IMG/VR virus record: IMGVR_UViG_3300009503_000037
Span: 1-58,845 of that record
DNA: 58,845 nt
Strand: one strand, 5' to 3'
DNA from: a virus
Shown here: positions 9,693-18,207 of the stretch, in pieces
Layout of the letters: every line of letters begins with the position of its first letter
How positions within the stretch are numbered: the stretch's first letter is position 1
The notes under the pieces: model-generated
Told to the model about the DNA's origin: nothing
The model's database searches: none
The model's input: the letters and a program-made list of their open reading frames with translations, nothing else
Translations under genes and position numbers: made by a program

Positions 9693-10815
9693 TAAAGAAA
9701 CTTACCATATAAGGGCCTCGGTTAGATTCATTGTAACTTATCTATGCAACCAAGCATGTACATATTGTCACGTTCAAAATCTTTGGAATAAAACTCGTCC
9801 AGTTACAAAAAGACTTATGCGTTCAGATATCTTACTTGGATACTTAAAACGAATAAGCTCTGATCTTGATAAAATTTCGAGCATACAAGGACCAATTTTT
9901 TGTAGAGTTTCATTTTATGGCGGAGAGCCTTTCCTTAATTGGAAGGCAATAAAAGAAGCATGTCAAGAAGTCTTTCTTAGAAAACACAATCCTCTTCTAA
10001 CATGGATGCCAGTAATAAATACGAATGGAACTCTTATAAGAAAGGATCATATCGATTTTCTTAAAGAGGTTCCAAATCTAAGGCTCCATGTTAGTTTAGA
10101 TGGATTTCGAAGTCAATTCAATTACAATAGAAAATATAAGAAAGGCGGAAGACTATCTTTTTATGATGTTCTTAGTTCTTTGCGCTTTATGATATCAAGT
10201 GGGTTTCCTCCCACAAGAATACAAATCAATTCGTGTATCTCTTTTAGTACGTTACTAAATTACGAGTTCTTAGATTCTTTCTATTCTGGTCTTAAGGAAT
10301 TGGGAATTAGCGGGGCAGCGATTGAATTCGCAGTTTTAGAAGACGATGGAAAGCAACAAGAAAAAATTATACCAAAAGCTGCTCAAAATTTCCATGAACT
10401 AATACAAAGATGCAAACAATCTAGTATTAGTATTGGGCGTTGGGGAGATCCTCAATTGTACCATGAAACTATTTTTTCAATAGAAATTGACCCAGACGGA
10501 ACGCTTCGATCTCAAAATTCTGTTATACCAATAAAGAATGCTATCATACAACAAAAAGAATCTATTCTCCCCACCTTTACAACAAGCCAAGAACTAGCCA
10601 TAGATCTAGACAAAAACTCCTACGAAAGATGTTCTTCTTGCGAAGCATATACATGGTGTAGAGGTTTTGGAATAGCATTTTCTGATTATCACCTTGGTAA
10701 AGATACTTACAAAGAGAAGAAACAAAATACATTGTGCTCATTTATTATCTGTATGTACAAAGAAAGAAACAAAACCCCTTCTTGGGTAAACAAAGGGAAA
10801 GAAATCACAAAATGA
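9685..10815 (+). CDS. Radical SAM/SPASM enzyme 1, coupled to the fibre gene
   Basis: A 376-residue enzyme beginning at GTG 9685, eight bases inside the fibre gene, with TGGAG at 9671-9675 as binding site; an upstream ATG at 9622 would overlap the fibre far more and lacks support. It carries the [4Fe-4S]/SAM motif CNQACTYC (C21, C25, C28), GGEP at 79-82, and the SAM-binding NTNGT and SLDG segments. The C-terminal SPASM-type Cys set is CSSCEAYTWC (C316, C319, C325) plus later Cys. SPASM radical SAM proteins use auxiliary Fe-S clusters to modify peptides and proteins at Cys, Tyr, Asp and other residues (sactipeptides, ranthipeptides, PqqE, anSME). Placement right after the Cys-tailed fibre makes that tail the best substrate candidate. 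This is inference. Confidence 0.92.
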   Translation: MTSKETYHIRASVRFIVTYLCNQACTYCHVQNLWNKTRPVTKRLMRSDILLGYLKRISSDLDKISSIQGPIFCRVSFYGGEPFLNWKAIKEACQEVFLRKHNPLLTWMPVINTNGTLIRKDHIDFLKEVPNLRLHVSLDGFRSQFNYNRKYKKGGRLSFYDVLSSLRFMISSGFPPTRIQINSCISFSTLLNYEFLDSFYSGLKELGISGAAIEFAVLEDDGKQQEKIIPKAAQNFHELIQRCKQSSISIGRWGDPQLYHETIFSIEIDPDGTLRSQNSVIPIKNAIIQQKESILPTFTTSQELAIDLDKNSYERCSSCEAYTWCRGFGIAFSDYHLGKDTYKEKKQNTLCSFIICMYKERNKTPSWVNKGKEITK

Positions 10816-13127
10816 TTCTTCATACTAACCAACTTCCTAATGATAATGAAACAATCTTAGATCTATGTAAATGCTTTGGTCTAGATCCATCCATATACGA
10901 AACTAAGTTAGATTCTCGACTTATTATAGGAAGTTGGTTATTTGACATCGTTCTCATATGCGAAGCTAACCAAAAAGATAAGATTCAAAACATAGTCGTC
11001 CAGAAACAAAATGAACTAAAGCATTTGGGTCTAACTATCCAAAGGATCCTTTGTAAAGAATGTCCAGAATTAGTTCCCCTCCTTATATCTCCTGCTCACA
11101 AGGCAAAAGTCATTTTATTGACCCCAGAAGTCTTTAGTTTGTTTCTCCGTCATGATCTTCTATTTAATTATGAGTTTCGAAACTGGGTCGCAGTTACCAC
11201 TAAGGGCCGCCGCTTGCTCATAAAAAGCAGTTTAGAAGATTTACAATTTTCAGAGCCAAGACTTCGACATGAACTCTTTCATTGTTATCTAAAAAGTCTT
11301 GGCATAATAAACTTACCATTTTGGTTCGAAGAAGGAGTGTGTGAGTTCTTTTCTTTACAGAATGTTCCTGCACCCAAGTATTGCATATCATATGATATTA
11401 CTCGCTTAATATCAATTCTTAATATAGCCCCAATTAGTTTAGTTTCCAATCCTTCTCAGGTAAAAGATCTATATGGTGGGTATGCATCTTTTATTAGCTT
11501 CCTAATGAAGAAAACAGACTGGCTCAACTTTTTCTATGCTCTTAGCATAGCAAGCAAACAAGCACCATCTTACCAAGAAATAGAAGAGATCTTAAATAAA
11601 GATTTCTCCATTAACTTACCTAACTTATATGAGCAATGGATTCATAGTACGGGGTTGGATCCAATTACTCAGCTCCAATTTACTAACTCATCTGAAAGCA
11701 GGATTGTAAGCATATCAAGCAGCCATAAGGACACAGTTCTTTTATATCAACCAAGAAAATTATCTGTTCTAGCGGATAAGAAAACTATTTCTCTCATAGC
11801 ATCAAACCCAAAAGAACCAAGATACTCCTTAGATCTAGACAGCAGGTATGATTCAAGGGTTCTTTCTAACTTAATTAGAAAGGGATACGTAGGAATTCCC
11901 ATCTCACAACTAGAAGACAACTCTCCTATCATAACAGATTCGCCGAGTACTAATAGTAAGTTTCTTTTTACTAGAAATTTACATAGCTTGCGTTTACTCA
12001 TTACCAATAGATGTAATATGGCGTGTTCATATTGCTATGAAAAAGAAGAATGTACCACCGGTCAACATATGTCAGAAACTATTATCTGTAAAAGCATTGA
12101 AGATTTCTTCAACATCGTTGCTCGAAATGTTTTAAGATCAGAACCTATAGTAATCAGATTATTTGGGGGAGAACCTTTAATTCGACCCGATTTATGTCTC
12201 CTTGCTATTCGACAAGCAAAAAAGGAAGCAAGCAAATATCAGATTTCAGAAAATGAGCTCGTCTTTAACTTAACAACGAATGGTTTGCTAGACTTCCAAG
12301 AAATAATCGAAGAATGTCTCCCCTATTCTATTTCTATTGGAATTAGTTTAGACGGTCCAAACGAAGATATGAATAGATTTCGAAAACTTAAATCCGGTCG
12401 CCCCACCACAGAAATTATAGATTGTAATTTAGATAACTACATTAGGTACTTAGAGAAACTAGATGCTAAAACAAGGCAAAAAATAACAACCTCTATCTGC
12501 TCAACCATTACTACCGCTAACTATTCCTCATTAGAAAACTTATATGAATATGTAATTCAAAAAAGCACCAACATATTTTCTTCCAATCCCAAACAGAATA
12601 TTGGTATTAGCCTACAATTTGCTAACAAAATCTCCTCTGCTGAAGATTTCCTTCCTTCATCTCTATATTACGAAGTCGCAAAGAATGTTGCTAAACTCTA
12701 TACAATATGCTCTAAGAATAGAATTCCTTTGGGTGGGGTAACATTTTTCCCATTTCTAAATATGTTAAAATCATTATATAAGCTAAGAAAACCATCTTAT
12801 TGCGCCTTTACTTCTGGAGCAGAAATTTCAATTGCTCCTACTGGAGAGGTAATCCCGTGCGGAAGCAATTTTTGCTCCTTTGGAAACATCATGAACTCAT
12901 CTCTAGAAGAAATTCTGTTAGGATCAAGTCTATACGAATCTTTACTAACAAGAGATCTTCCTAATGACTGTAAGAAATGTAAGATTCAGATTTTTTGTAA
13001 TGGAGGATGTATTGCAAATAGTTTCTTGCACTCAAAATCTATAAACGAAAAAGATCCTCAATGTAATTTGATAAAAAGCACATTTTCAATGTTAGCTCAA
13101 GAATATATACAAAACGAAGGAGAGTAG
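10812..13127 (+). CDS. Radical SAM/SPASM enzyme 2 fused to HExxH metallopeptidase-like domain
   Basis: 771 residues from ATG 10812, which overlaps the preceding stop as ATGA. Residues ~90-290 contain HELFH (153-157) followed 15-16 residues later by FEEGVCEFF (E173/E174), the HExxH...E layout of Peptidase_MA-type gluzincins. A linker to ~385 leads to a radical SAM core with CNMACSYC (C401, C405, C408), FGGEP, TTNG and SLDGP. The C-terminal SPASM region is anSME-like, with conserved Cys in CAFTSG, EVIPCGSNFC, CKKCKIQIFCNGGC and a last DPQC. The fusion of protease-like and peptide-modifying domains suggests modification plus cleavage of one substrate, as in RiPP maturation. Catalytic competence of the peptidase is not proven. 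The gene ends 4 bases before the next start. Confidence 0.92.
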   Translation: MILHTNQLPNDNETILDLCKCFGLDPSIYETKLDSRLIIGSWLFDIVLICEANQKDKIQNIVVQKQNELKHLGLTIQRILCKECPELVPLLISPAHKAKVILLTPEVFSLFLRHDLLFNYEFRNWVAVTTKGRRLLIKSSLEDLQFSEPRLRHELFHCYLKSLGIINLPFWFEEGVCEFFSLQNVPAPKYCISYDITRLISILNIAPISLVSNPSQVKDLYGGYASFISFLMKKTDWLNFFYALSIASKQAPSYQEIEEILNKDFSINLPNLYEQWIHSTGLDPITQLQFTNSSESRIVSISSSHKDTVLLYQPRKLSVLADKKTISLIASNPKEPRYSLDLDSRYDSRVLSNLIRKGYVGIPISQLEDNSPIITDSPSTNSKFLFTRNLHSLRLLITNRCNMACSYCYEKEECTTGQHMSETIICKSIEDFFNIVARNVLRSEPIVIRLFGGEPLIRPDLCLLAIRQAKKEASKYQISENELVFNLTTNGLLDFQEIIEECLPYSISIGISLDGPNEDMNRFRKLKSGRPTTEIIDCNLDNYIRYLEKLDAKTRQKITTSICSTITTANYSSLENLYEYVIQKSTNIFSSNPKQNIGISLQFANKISSAEDFLPSSLYYEVAKNVAKLYTICSKNRIPLGGVTFFPFLNMLKSLYKLRKPSYCAFTSGAEISIAPTGEVIPCGSNFCSFGNIMNSSLEEILLGSSLYESLLTRDLPNDCKKCKIQIFCNGGCIANSFLHSKSINEKDPQCNLIKSTFSMLAQEYIQNEGE

Positions 13128-13131
13128 AAAA

Positions 13132-14112
13132 GTGGAAAAAGAAACAATCTCAACTGAGTGGTCAGATATCTTAAAGAACGAACTTCTTCCTAGTACCACA
13201 AGGAATTCTCTAACGAAACTAGTCGAATCCTTAGCAGAATCCCAGGTTTCCGATACGGTATTCAATCGAATAACAACAAGGTCATTTGTTGAGAAGAAAT
13301 TCGAACTCAAAGTCTTTACTCCAGATAAATTAGAAGAAGTTGCTCAGGGAATGGATGAAATCAATAGGGCTAGCAATATATTTGGCCGAAGGGATTCCCA
13401 GTTTACTAGACTTTTACTTACAATTCATCACTCAACACCAGAACGAAACTTAATGCAAATAATCGCCGAAGTTGAGAATAGAAGGATGGCTCTTAGAGAG
13501 GCTAACTTTAAGTTAAAACGACAAGTTTTAGACTTGCTAGAAAAACTACATGAATACGAAGTCCTCTCAAAACAAGAAGTTTCCGACCCAGATGAAATTG
13601 TGAGAAAGCAAATTCAGCTGGCAAAACTAAAAGTTAGTATAGAAGAAATTGAATCTGGAATCACCGACTCCAGAATCTATATAGAAGGAGCATTAAAAGA
13701 GGTTTACATCTTTCAGAAAGCATACAATGAAATTTGCGAAACATATGGTTTAGAGAATTGGGATGAATCTAAATTTGAAGAAAAAGAAGATGAGTACCAT
13801 ATTAAACGAGCGATTGCTCAAAGCATTAGAGACGTAAGGCAATTTAATACTATTTCTTGTGGTAATCAAGACTTCTTGCAAATGCTGGGAATAGACCCAA
13901 TGTGTGTTCTTTTTGATATTAGATCTTATCTAAACGAAAGAGCACGAACCATCCAAAGCAACCCAGAAGATATAACCACAAGTTCAGAACTTAGATTTAT
14001 TGAATCCATGTTTAGGAAATATTCTAAGTGCGTAACTTACGCACTTAAAACTAAAGGCCTTAAATCTAGGCAATATAAAGAGGCAATGTACTTAGAAAAC
14101 AATAAAAACTAG
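13132..14112 (+). CDS. Coiled-coil protein of unknown function
   Basis: 326 residues, GTG start at 13132 with AAGGAGAG at 13117-13124 that overlaps the end of radical SAM enzyme 2, so it is probably in the same transcript. Mostly alpha-helical and highly charged, with a coiled-coil stretch around residues 115-190 (RRMALREANFKLKRQVLDLLEKL...). No signal peptide or catalytic motif. It could be a virion assembly or tail-assembly factor; I do not recognise the family. Confidence 0.8.
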   Translation: MEKETISTEWSDILKNELLPSTTRNSLTKLVESLAESQVSDTVFNRITTRSFVEKKFELKVFTPDKLEEVAQGMDEINRASNIFGRRDSQFTRLLLTIHHSTPERNLMQIIAEVENRRMALREANFKLKRQVLDLLEKLHEYEVLSKQEVSDPDEIVRKQIQLAKLKVSIEEIESGITDSRIYIEGALKEVYIFQKAYNEICETYGLENWDESKFEEKEDEYHIKRAIAQSIRDVRQFNTISCGNQDFLQMLGIDPMCVLFDIRSYLNERARTIQSNPEDITTSSELRFIESMFRKYSKCVTYALKTKGLKSRQYKEAMYLENNKN

Positions 14113-14145
14113 TCAATTTTCTATAAGAAAAAAGGAGAATGAGAT

Positions 14146-14379
14146 ATGTTAGAACTATTTGAAAAAGCAGTAGAAAAAGCACTCTCTGGAACTTTAACGA
14201 GAGAGAAAGTACATAGAAGGAGGGAGGAGAGAAAGAAAATACACAAGGAGCTTTCCAATCTTCTTAATTTAATATTACCAGAATCCCAAAACAATCAAAC
14301 AGACCAACGCAATGAGACGGAATCAGAAACAAACTACATAGATATGGATATATTTTGTAACTTGCACCATATAGAATAG
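14146..14379 (+). CDS. Small charged hypothetical protein
   Basis: 77 residues with AAAAGGAGAATGAG before ATG 14146. The first 45 residues form a basic helix rich in Arg/Lys/Glu. The tail is polar and acidic (NNQTDQRNETESET) and ends with CNLHH. No family recognised. The good ribosome binding site and gene-sized gap to neighbours support it as real. Confidence 0.6.
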   Translation: MLELFEKAVEKALSGTLTREKVHRRREERKKIHKELSNLLNLILPESQNNQTDQRNETESETNYIDMDIFCNLHHIE

Positions 14380-14434
14380 TACATAAAAAATCTTAGTACT
14401 ATAAGATACAAAAAAGGAGTAAAGATATAATAAC

Positions 14435-14653
14435 GTGGACACAAACGGAAGTTGGAACGAGTGGAGCAAATACGTTCTAAAAGAGCTAGAGCGACTATCT
14501 AATGATATTGATACCCTGGAAGATGAACTAATTGATCTGAGAGAAAAAGTTGTCGTATTGCTTGTCAAAGTCGGCGCGCTAGTATCTGTAATTTCTGTGA
14601 TTATGTCATTACTTATTCCTTTTGCTACTAAATTTCTGTTACCAAAGCTCTAG
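14435..14653 (+). CDS. Small coiled-coil plus transmembrane protein (XhlA/holin-accessory-like)
   Basis: 72 residues from GTG 14435 with AAAAAGGAG upstream. Residues ~10-45 are an acidic amphipathic coiled coil (LKELERLSNDIDTLEDELIDL) and residues ~45-68 one hydrophobic span (VVLLVKVGALVSVISVIMSLLIPF), followed by a short basic end. This architecture is that of XhlA-type hemolysin/holin-associated proteins. Its location next to other small membrane proteins (16.6-18.2 kb) suits a lysis cassette. Similarity is architectural; no specific motif was found. Confidence 0.65.
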   Translation: MDTNGSWNEWSKYVLKELERLSNDIDTLEDELIDLREKVVVLLVKVGALVSVISVIMSLLIPFATKFLLPKL

Positions 14654-14670
14654 TTTGAGAGAGATTTACT

Positions 14671-15540
14671 ATGTTCAATCTTCTAAAAAGTCGTAAAGGA
14701 GAGATCAAAAAAGAAAGACGAAGAAATTTATCTAAGCTTAAAGATCTGACAAACAATCTAAAAGGACCAAATAAAGAAATAAGTATTCAATTTCAATTAC
14801 TCAAACGCCTTTTAGATATGCTACCCCTTTTCGTATATGTTTGCGACTATAAAACAAGACAAATCAAATATGCTAATAAGCCCTTCTTAGAAGAAGCTAG
14901 AAAAATAGTAAGTAGGTTTGGTTCTGAAACGAAAACAATCTTAGATAAACCCTGTTTTACCATATTACATGGATCCAAGACTACTTGTGCGTTTTGTCAC
15001 AATGAGCAAACCTCATACCAAGATCCTTTGATTTGGCAATGTTATAGTGAGACATTTGGAAAGCACTTCATTGTATCCCAACTATTTGTAAAAGATTGGC
15101 CGGGATGCCCAGATGGAGTAATCTTTAAAGCCTTGCTTGACCAAAGCAAAATTCTAGCCGCCGTAAAAGAATATACTCGAAAACAAGAAGCTATGATAAG
15201 GCTAGCGGATGAAGATACAGACTTCTTTTTTATAGTCATCTCCATAGATAGATACGGTATTTTAGATTACAGTAGGAATTTGAGTAAATTCTTTTCTTTG
15301 ACAAAGAAAAACAAGAAGATTCAAGATATCTTAGTTCCCGTTCCAGAACAGAAACAAGAATTTAACGAATTCTTAGAAAAGATCAGAACTAATGTCATAA
15401 CAGAATTCAAAGGAAACTTTCTATGCAAACAAAGACAAAAGATTTCTTTACACATAGTTGCTGAGCAATCAACTATACAAAAAGGGGAAGCCACTGTACT
15501 AATGGCTGTTCGAAAGATAAAAGAAGATGTACACAGCTAA
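14671..15540 (+). CDS. PAS-domain protein with Cys cluster
   Basis: 289 residues. After a basic N-terminal helix, residues ~48-125 read as a PAS sensor domain (DMLPLFVYVCDYKTRQIKYANKPF, then KPCFTILHG) with C95, C106 and C109 in TTCAFCH. This is the pattern of bacterial PAS domains whose 'C..vlhG...pC.fC' cysteines bind metal or cofactor. Residues ~180-280 may form a second PAS-like fold (FFIVISIDRYGILDYSRNLSKFF). No kinase, cyclase or output domain follows. The gene overlaps the downstream ligase by 14 bases, indicating co-translation. A redox or ligand-sensing role is possible; a purely structural role cannot be excluded. Confidence 0.72.
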   Translation: MFNLLKSRKGEIKKERRRNLSKLKDLTNNLKGPNKEISIQFQLLKRLLDMLPLFVYVCDYKTRQIKYANKPFLEEARKIVSRFGSETKTILDKPCFTILHGSKTTCAFCHNEQTSYQDPLIWQCYSETFGKHFIVSQLFVKDWPGCPDGVIFKALLDQSKILAAVKEYTRKQEAMIRLADEDTDFFFIVISIDRYGILDYSRNLSKFFSLTKKNKKIQDILVPVPEQKQEFNEFLEKIRTNVITEFKGNFLCKQRQKISLHIVAEQSTIQKGEATVLMAVRKIKEDVHS

Positions 15541-16594
15541 AAATTGGAAAGAATCACATAGATTCATTAACTTCTCAAACTCAGAATTTGTATCTTACCT
15601 ACTAGAAAAAAATATTAAGAATATGTTTTTTTCTGTTAAATACGATGGTATCCTAGCCTCGGCGACTGTGTTTCCCGACCAGAAAAAGGTCATCGTTTTT
15701 AGCAGAAATGGTCTTGTCATAGAAAGAGAGAAGTTTCCTTTCGAGGAAAGCCTTCTTTATCTATCTAGTAAGAAGGGAGGAAAGTCATTTAGTCTTGTTG
15801 GGGAGTTAGTTGCCCTAGATTCTAGAGGTAACCAACTCCCATTCAATAAGACCCTATCTATAATTAGAACTGGAGATTTATCCCAAGTTCATTATTTTGT
15901 ATTTGATATAGGAGAGATTCAAGGAATTCGATTAGAAAACGTTCCATTCTTTGAGTTAGAGGAATTCTTAGAACCAATCTCTTCTTCTCACAGTTCAAAC
16001 CTAAGTCTGCCAATATGGAGTTATGGTGGAGCAAATGAATTCAAAGTTCTATTTGATTACGTTGTCAAGAACAAATTAGAAGGAGTCGTAGCTAGGTACA
16101 ATTCTCGAAGTGATAACCGGTTGTTCCGAATCAAAATAACTCCAACCGTAGATTGTGTTATTGTATCCATAGGAAACAAAGAATCTAACCTCTGGAATAG
16201 AGGAGAGATTTCTTTCATAAGAATTGCCTTCTTAACTAACGAAAACCGCTTTGTTTTAAGCACTAAAATTGGAACTGGGTTTTCTTCTAAGTTAAGAAAG
16301 AGACTTTTTGATTGGGGACAAGAGAATCAAGTTTCTATCTGCGAAGGAAGAATAGATACAAACTTTAGACGAATAATGAAAGAAGAGCTCTTTGTAAGAC
16401 CTCAAAAAGTTATTGAAGTTGCGTATAGACGGGTTCTTAAAGAACCATTTTACGAACTTGCATATGATTCTTCCAAAACATGTTACAAAATAACAGGCTT
16501 CCATATGTCAGCAAAGTTTAGTATGCTATCTTTCTTACGAGAAAGACCAGACAAAGAAGTCAATCTAAAAGATATTTCTTTGCTTCAAGTATAG
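15527..16594 (+). CDS. ATP-dependent DNA ligase
   Basis: 355 residues. The nucleotidyltransferase motifs appear in order: motif I as SVKYDG with the adenylated Lys at 38, motif III as SLVGELVALD, motif IV as LEGVVARYN and motif V as LFRIKIT, followed by an OB-fold-like C-terminal part. Motif I has KYDG where most DNA ligases have KxDGxR, and the Arg is replaced (KYDGILAS), so the enzyme is divergent; an RNA ligase or capping-type function is less likely given motif III/IV wording. It would seal nicks in replicated or repaired phage DNA. The start overlaps the PAS gene. Confidence 0.82.
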   Translation: MYTAKNWKESHRFINFSNSEFVSYLLEKNIKNMFFSVKYDGILASATVFPDQKKVIVFSRNGLVIEREKFPFEESLLYLSSKKGGKSFSLVGELVALDSRGNQLPFNKTLSIIRTGDLSQVHYFVFDIGEIQGIRLENVPFFELEEFLEPISSSHSSNLSLPIWSYGGANEFKVLFDYVVKNKLEGVVARYNSRSDNRLFRIKITPTVDCVIVSIGNKESNLWNRGEISFIRIAFLTNENRFVLSTKIGTGFSSKLRKRLFDWGQENQVSICEGRIDTNFRRIMKEELFVRPQKVIEVAYRRVLKEPFYELAYDSSKTCYKITGFHMSAKFSMLSFLRERPDKEVNLKDISLLQV

Positions 16595-16616
16595 ACTGGG
16601 AGGATGTAAATAGAAA

Positions 16617-17093
16617 ATGAAAGACCATGAGTTACATGTTCTAAGAAACACCATCTTACTAGCAAAGAAAATACAACAAATAGACGTCAAAGACATACAA
16701 CCAGATTCTACTAGAGAAAAGATCGGATCTGACTTAAACCAACTTATAGATAAGCTCTCAAAACTAGTTGACTCTGTGGGTTGCGATACAATATGTTATG
16801 AATGTCGAGGTGTAGAACCTCCTCCGCAACCAAAAGAAAAACCAAGTAAGCTTAGTTCTATTAACTTTCTTCGAGATAAAGAAATCGATCCAAGAACTCT
16901 ATCTTTAACTAGAAGCACTGCCTTTTTTGTGAGCTTAACTCTTACTGCTGCCTTTATCTATCAAGCAATTACGAAAAGCATAGAGGGCTGGGATTTTATC
17001 ATGTATCCTTTGGGAGTAACTATGTGCTTTGCACCTGCGACGTTCAATAAGATAGTCAGCAAGACAGCAGGACTAACCACTCTTCGAAGATAA
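16617..17093 (+). CDS. Two-transmembrane-helix protein, possible holin
   Basis: 158 residues. The N-terminal ~75 residues are a soluble helical region with CDTICYEC (CxxxCxxC). A Pro/Lys linker follows. Two hydrophobic helices lie at ~105-125 (TAFFVSLTLTAAFIYQAI) and ~132-150 (FIMYPLGVTMCFAPATF). A large soluble N-domain is unusual for a holin. The neighbours downstream are two more membrane or lipoprotein genes, so a lysis role is reasonable but unproven. GGAGG lies rather far (13 bases) from ATG 16617. Confidence 0.65.
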   Translation: MKDHELHVLRNTILLAKKIQQIDVKDIQPDSTREKIGSDLNQLIDKLSKLVDSVGCDTICYECRGVEPPPQPKEKPSKLSSINFLRDKEIDPRTLSLTRSTAFFVSLTLTAAFIYQAITKSIEGWDFIMYPLGVTMCFAPATFNKIVSKTAGLTTLRR

Positions 17094-17138
17094 AAGATGA
17101 GGAGAATCCCTCTAAAAAAGAAAGGAGTTAGAAAGAAA

Positions 17139-17675
17139 ATGATCGAGAGAATTAAAAGAGTCCTAGCTAAAATAAAAGAGATAGTACAAAAATTTAAAAT
17201 CGTTATTGTTGCAGGAATCGGGACTATAGTCTTTATTCTTACATTTCTTATAGGAAGAAAGAAACCAACAAGTTCTTCTAGTAGTTGGGGAGGGGGATCT
17301 TCGATAAAGCCCCCAACTGGAAGCCCCTGGGATGACAAACCAGGAACAATTATCTCAAACCAACAGAAAATAAATGAACTAAACCATCAAATCGAAATCC
17401 TAAAACAAAAACTTGATAACTTATCCAAAGAGGAGCAAGAAATCTTAGATGACTACGAGCAACATAAAAGCGATTTGGACAATGAAACCATTGACTCCTT
17501 GTTAGAGAGATTAAAGGCGGCAACTAGCAAACCTCCTGCAAAGCCTACTACAAAGCCCAGAGGCAGAAGAATTACAAGAACCCAGTTTAGCAACAATAGC
17601 GCCACCATACTAAATACAACAAGAACTAGAACCACTAGACCTAGAAAAAAGAAAGAAAGTTCATCAAAGGAGTAA
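17139..17675 (+). CDS. Single-span membrane protein with coiled coil, Thr/Arg/Lys-rich tail
   Basis: 178 residues from ATG 17139, chosen because AAAGGAG at 17121-17127 fits it; an upstream ATG at 17097 lacks a site. One transmembrane helix at ~18-40 (KIVIVAGIGTIVFILTFLIG) is followed by a Ser/Gly/Pro linker, a coiled coil (~80-125) and a very basic Thr/Arg/Lys/Pro tail. Topology (short cytoplasmic N-terminus, TM, periplasmic coiled coil) resembles inner-membrane spanin subunits. The stop codon lies inside the ribosome binding site of the lipoprotein gene 7 bases downstream. Spanin function is inference. Confidence 0.65.
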   Translation: MIERIKRVLAKIKEIVQKFKIVIVAGIGTIVFILTFLIGRKKPTSSSSSWGGGSSIKPPTGSPWDDKPGTIISNQQKINELNHQIEILKQKLDNLSKEEQEILDDYEQHKSDLDNETIDSLLERLKAATSKPPAKPTTKPRGRRITRTQFSNNSATILNTTRTRTTRPRKKKESSSKE

Positions 17676-17682
17676 CTTCACC

Positions 17683-18207
17683 ATGATAACAGTAAGAAAC
17701 TTTTTTCTATTTGCTTGTATAGGAATCTTTACGTATGGTTGTGCCACCACTCCTAAGAAACCAACTATATTCGATATTCCGCCTGTACAAATTGACTCAG
17801 TGCAGCAATATGAAAAGAAGAACGAAAAAGAACTATTCCCAGACCTATCAAATGAAGGAAAGAATATTCTGGAGGGTGCTTCTCCCATCGTCCTTCCCGA
17901 TGGAAGGACTGGGGTTTTCTTCACTGAGGAACAATTGAAATTTATTGTGGAGTTGGCAGAAAATAGAAAATATCTCCAAGAACAAGGCAAAAATCTAACA
18001 CAAAGCTACAACACCTTAGTCGACATACTAATGGCAACACAATTAAAAGTCATCCTCTTACAAAATAACTTAGAAATGATGAGGAGCATCGCAGTTTCCG
18101 AAGCCACAATGAAAGAAGAATATAGAAGCGATGCCCAGTTTGAAAAATTTAGATCTGTTCTAACTAGTATTATCTCTCTTTTGGGCCTAGCAATCCTAGC
18201 CCTTTAG
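17683..18207 (+). CDS. Lipoprotein with C-terminal membrane segment (u-spanin-like)
   Basis: 174 residues, AAAGGAG upstream of ATG 17683. The N-terminus is a lipoprotein signal: basic start, hydrophobic FFLFACIGIF, then TYGC with the acylated Cys at 20 (the -3 residue is Thr, so the lipobox is imperfect). The middle is helical. The last ~18 residues (VLTSIISLLGLAILAL) are a hydrophobic span at the extreme C-terminus. Outer-membrane lipid anchor plus C-terminal inner-membrane helix is the architecture of unimolecular spanins such as T1 gp11, which fuse the two membranes of diderm hosts at lysis. Its last 38 bases overlap the convergent radical SAM gene. Confidence 0.68.
   Translation: MITVRNFFLFACIGIFTYGCATTPKKPTIFDIPPVQIDSVQQYEKKNEKELFPDLSNEGKNILEGASPIVLPDGRTGVFFTEEQLKFIVELAENRKYLQEQGKNLTQSYNTLVDILMATQLKVILLQNNLEMMRSIAVSEATMKEEYRSDAQFEKFRSVLTSIISLLGLAILAL

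Noticed and set aside
14041-14379. Recoded stop codons (TAG or TGA read through) suggested by phage size
   Set aside because: Genes throughout end cleanly at TAG, TGA and TAA with a new ribosome binding site directly after, so no alternative code is needed.
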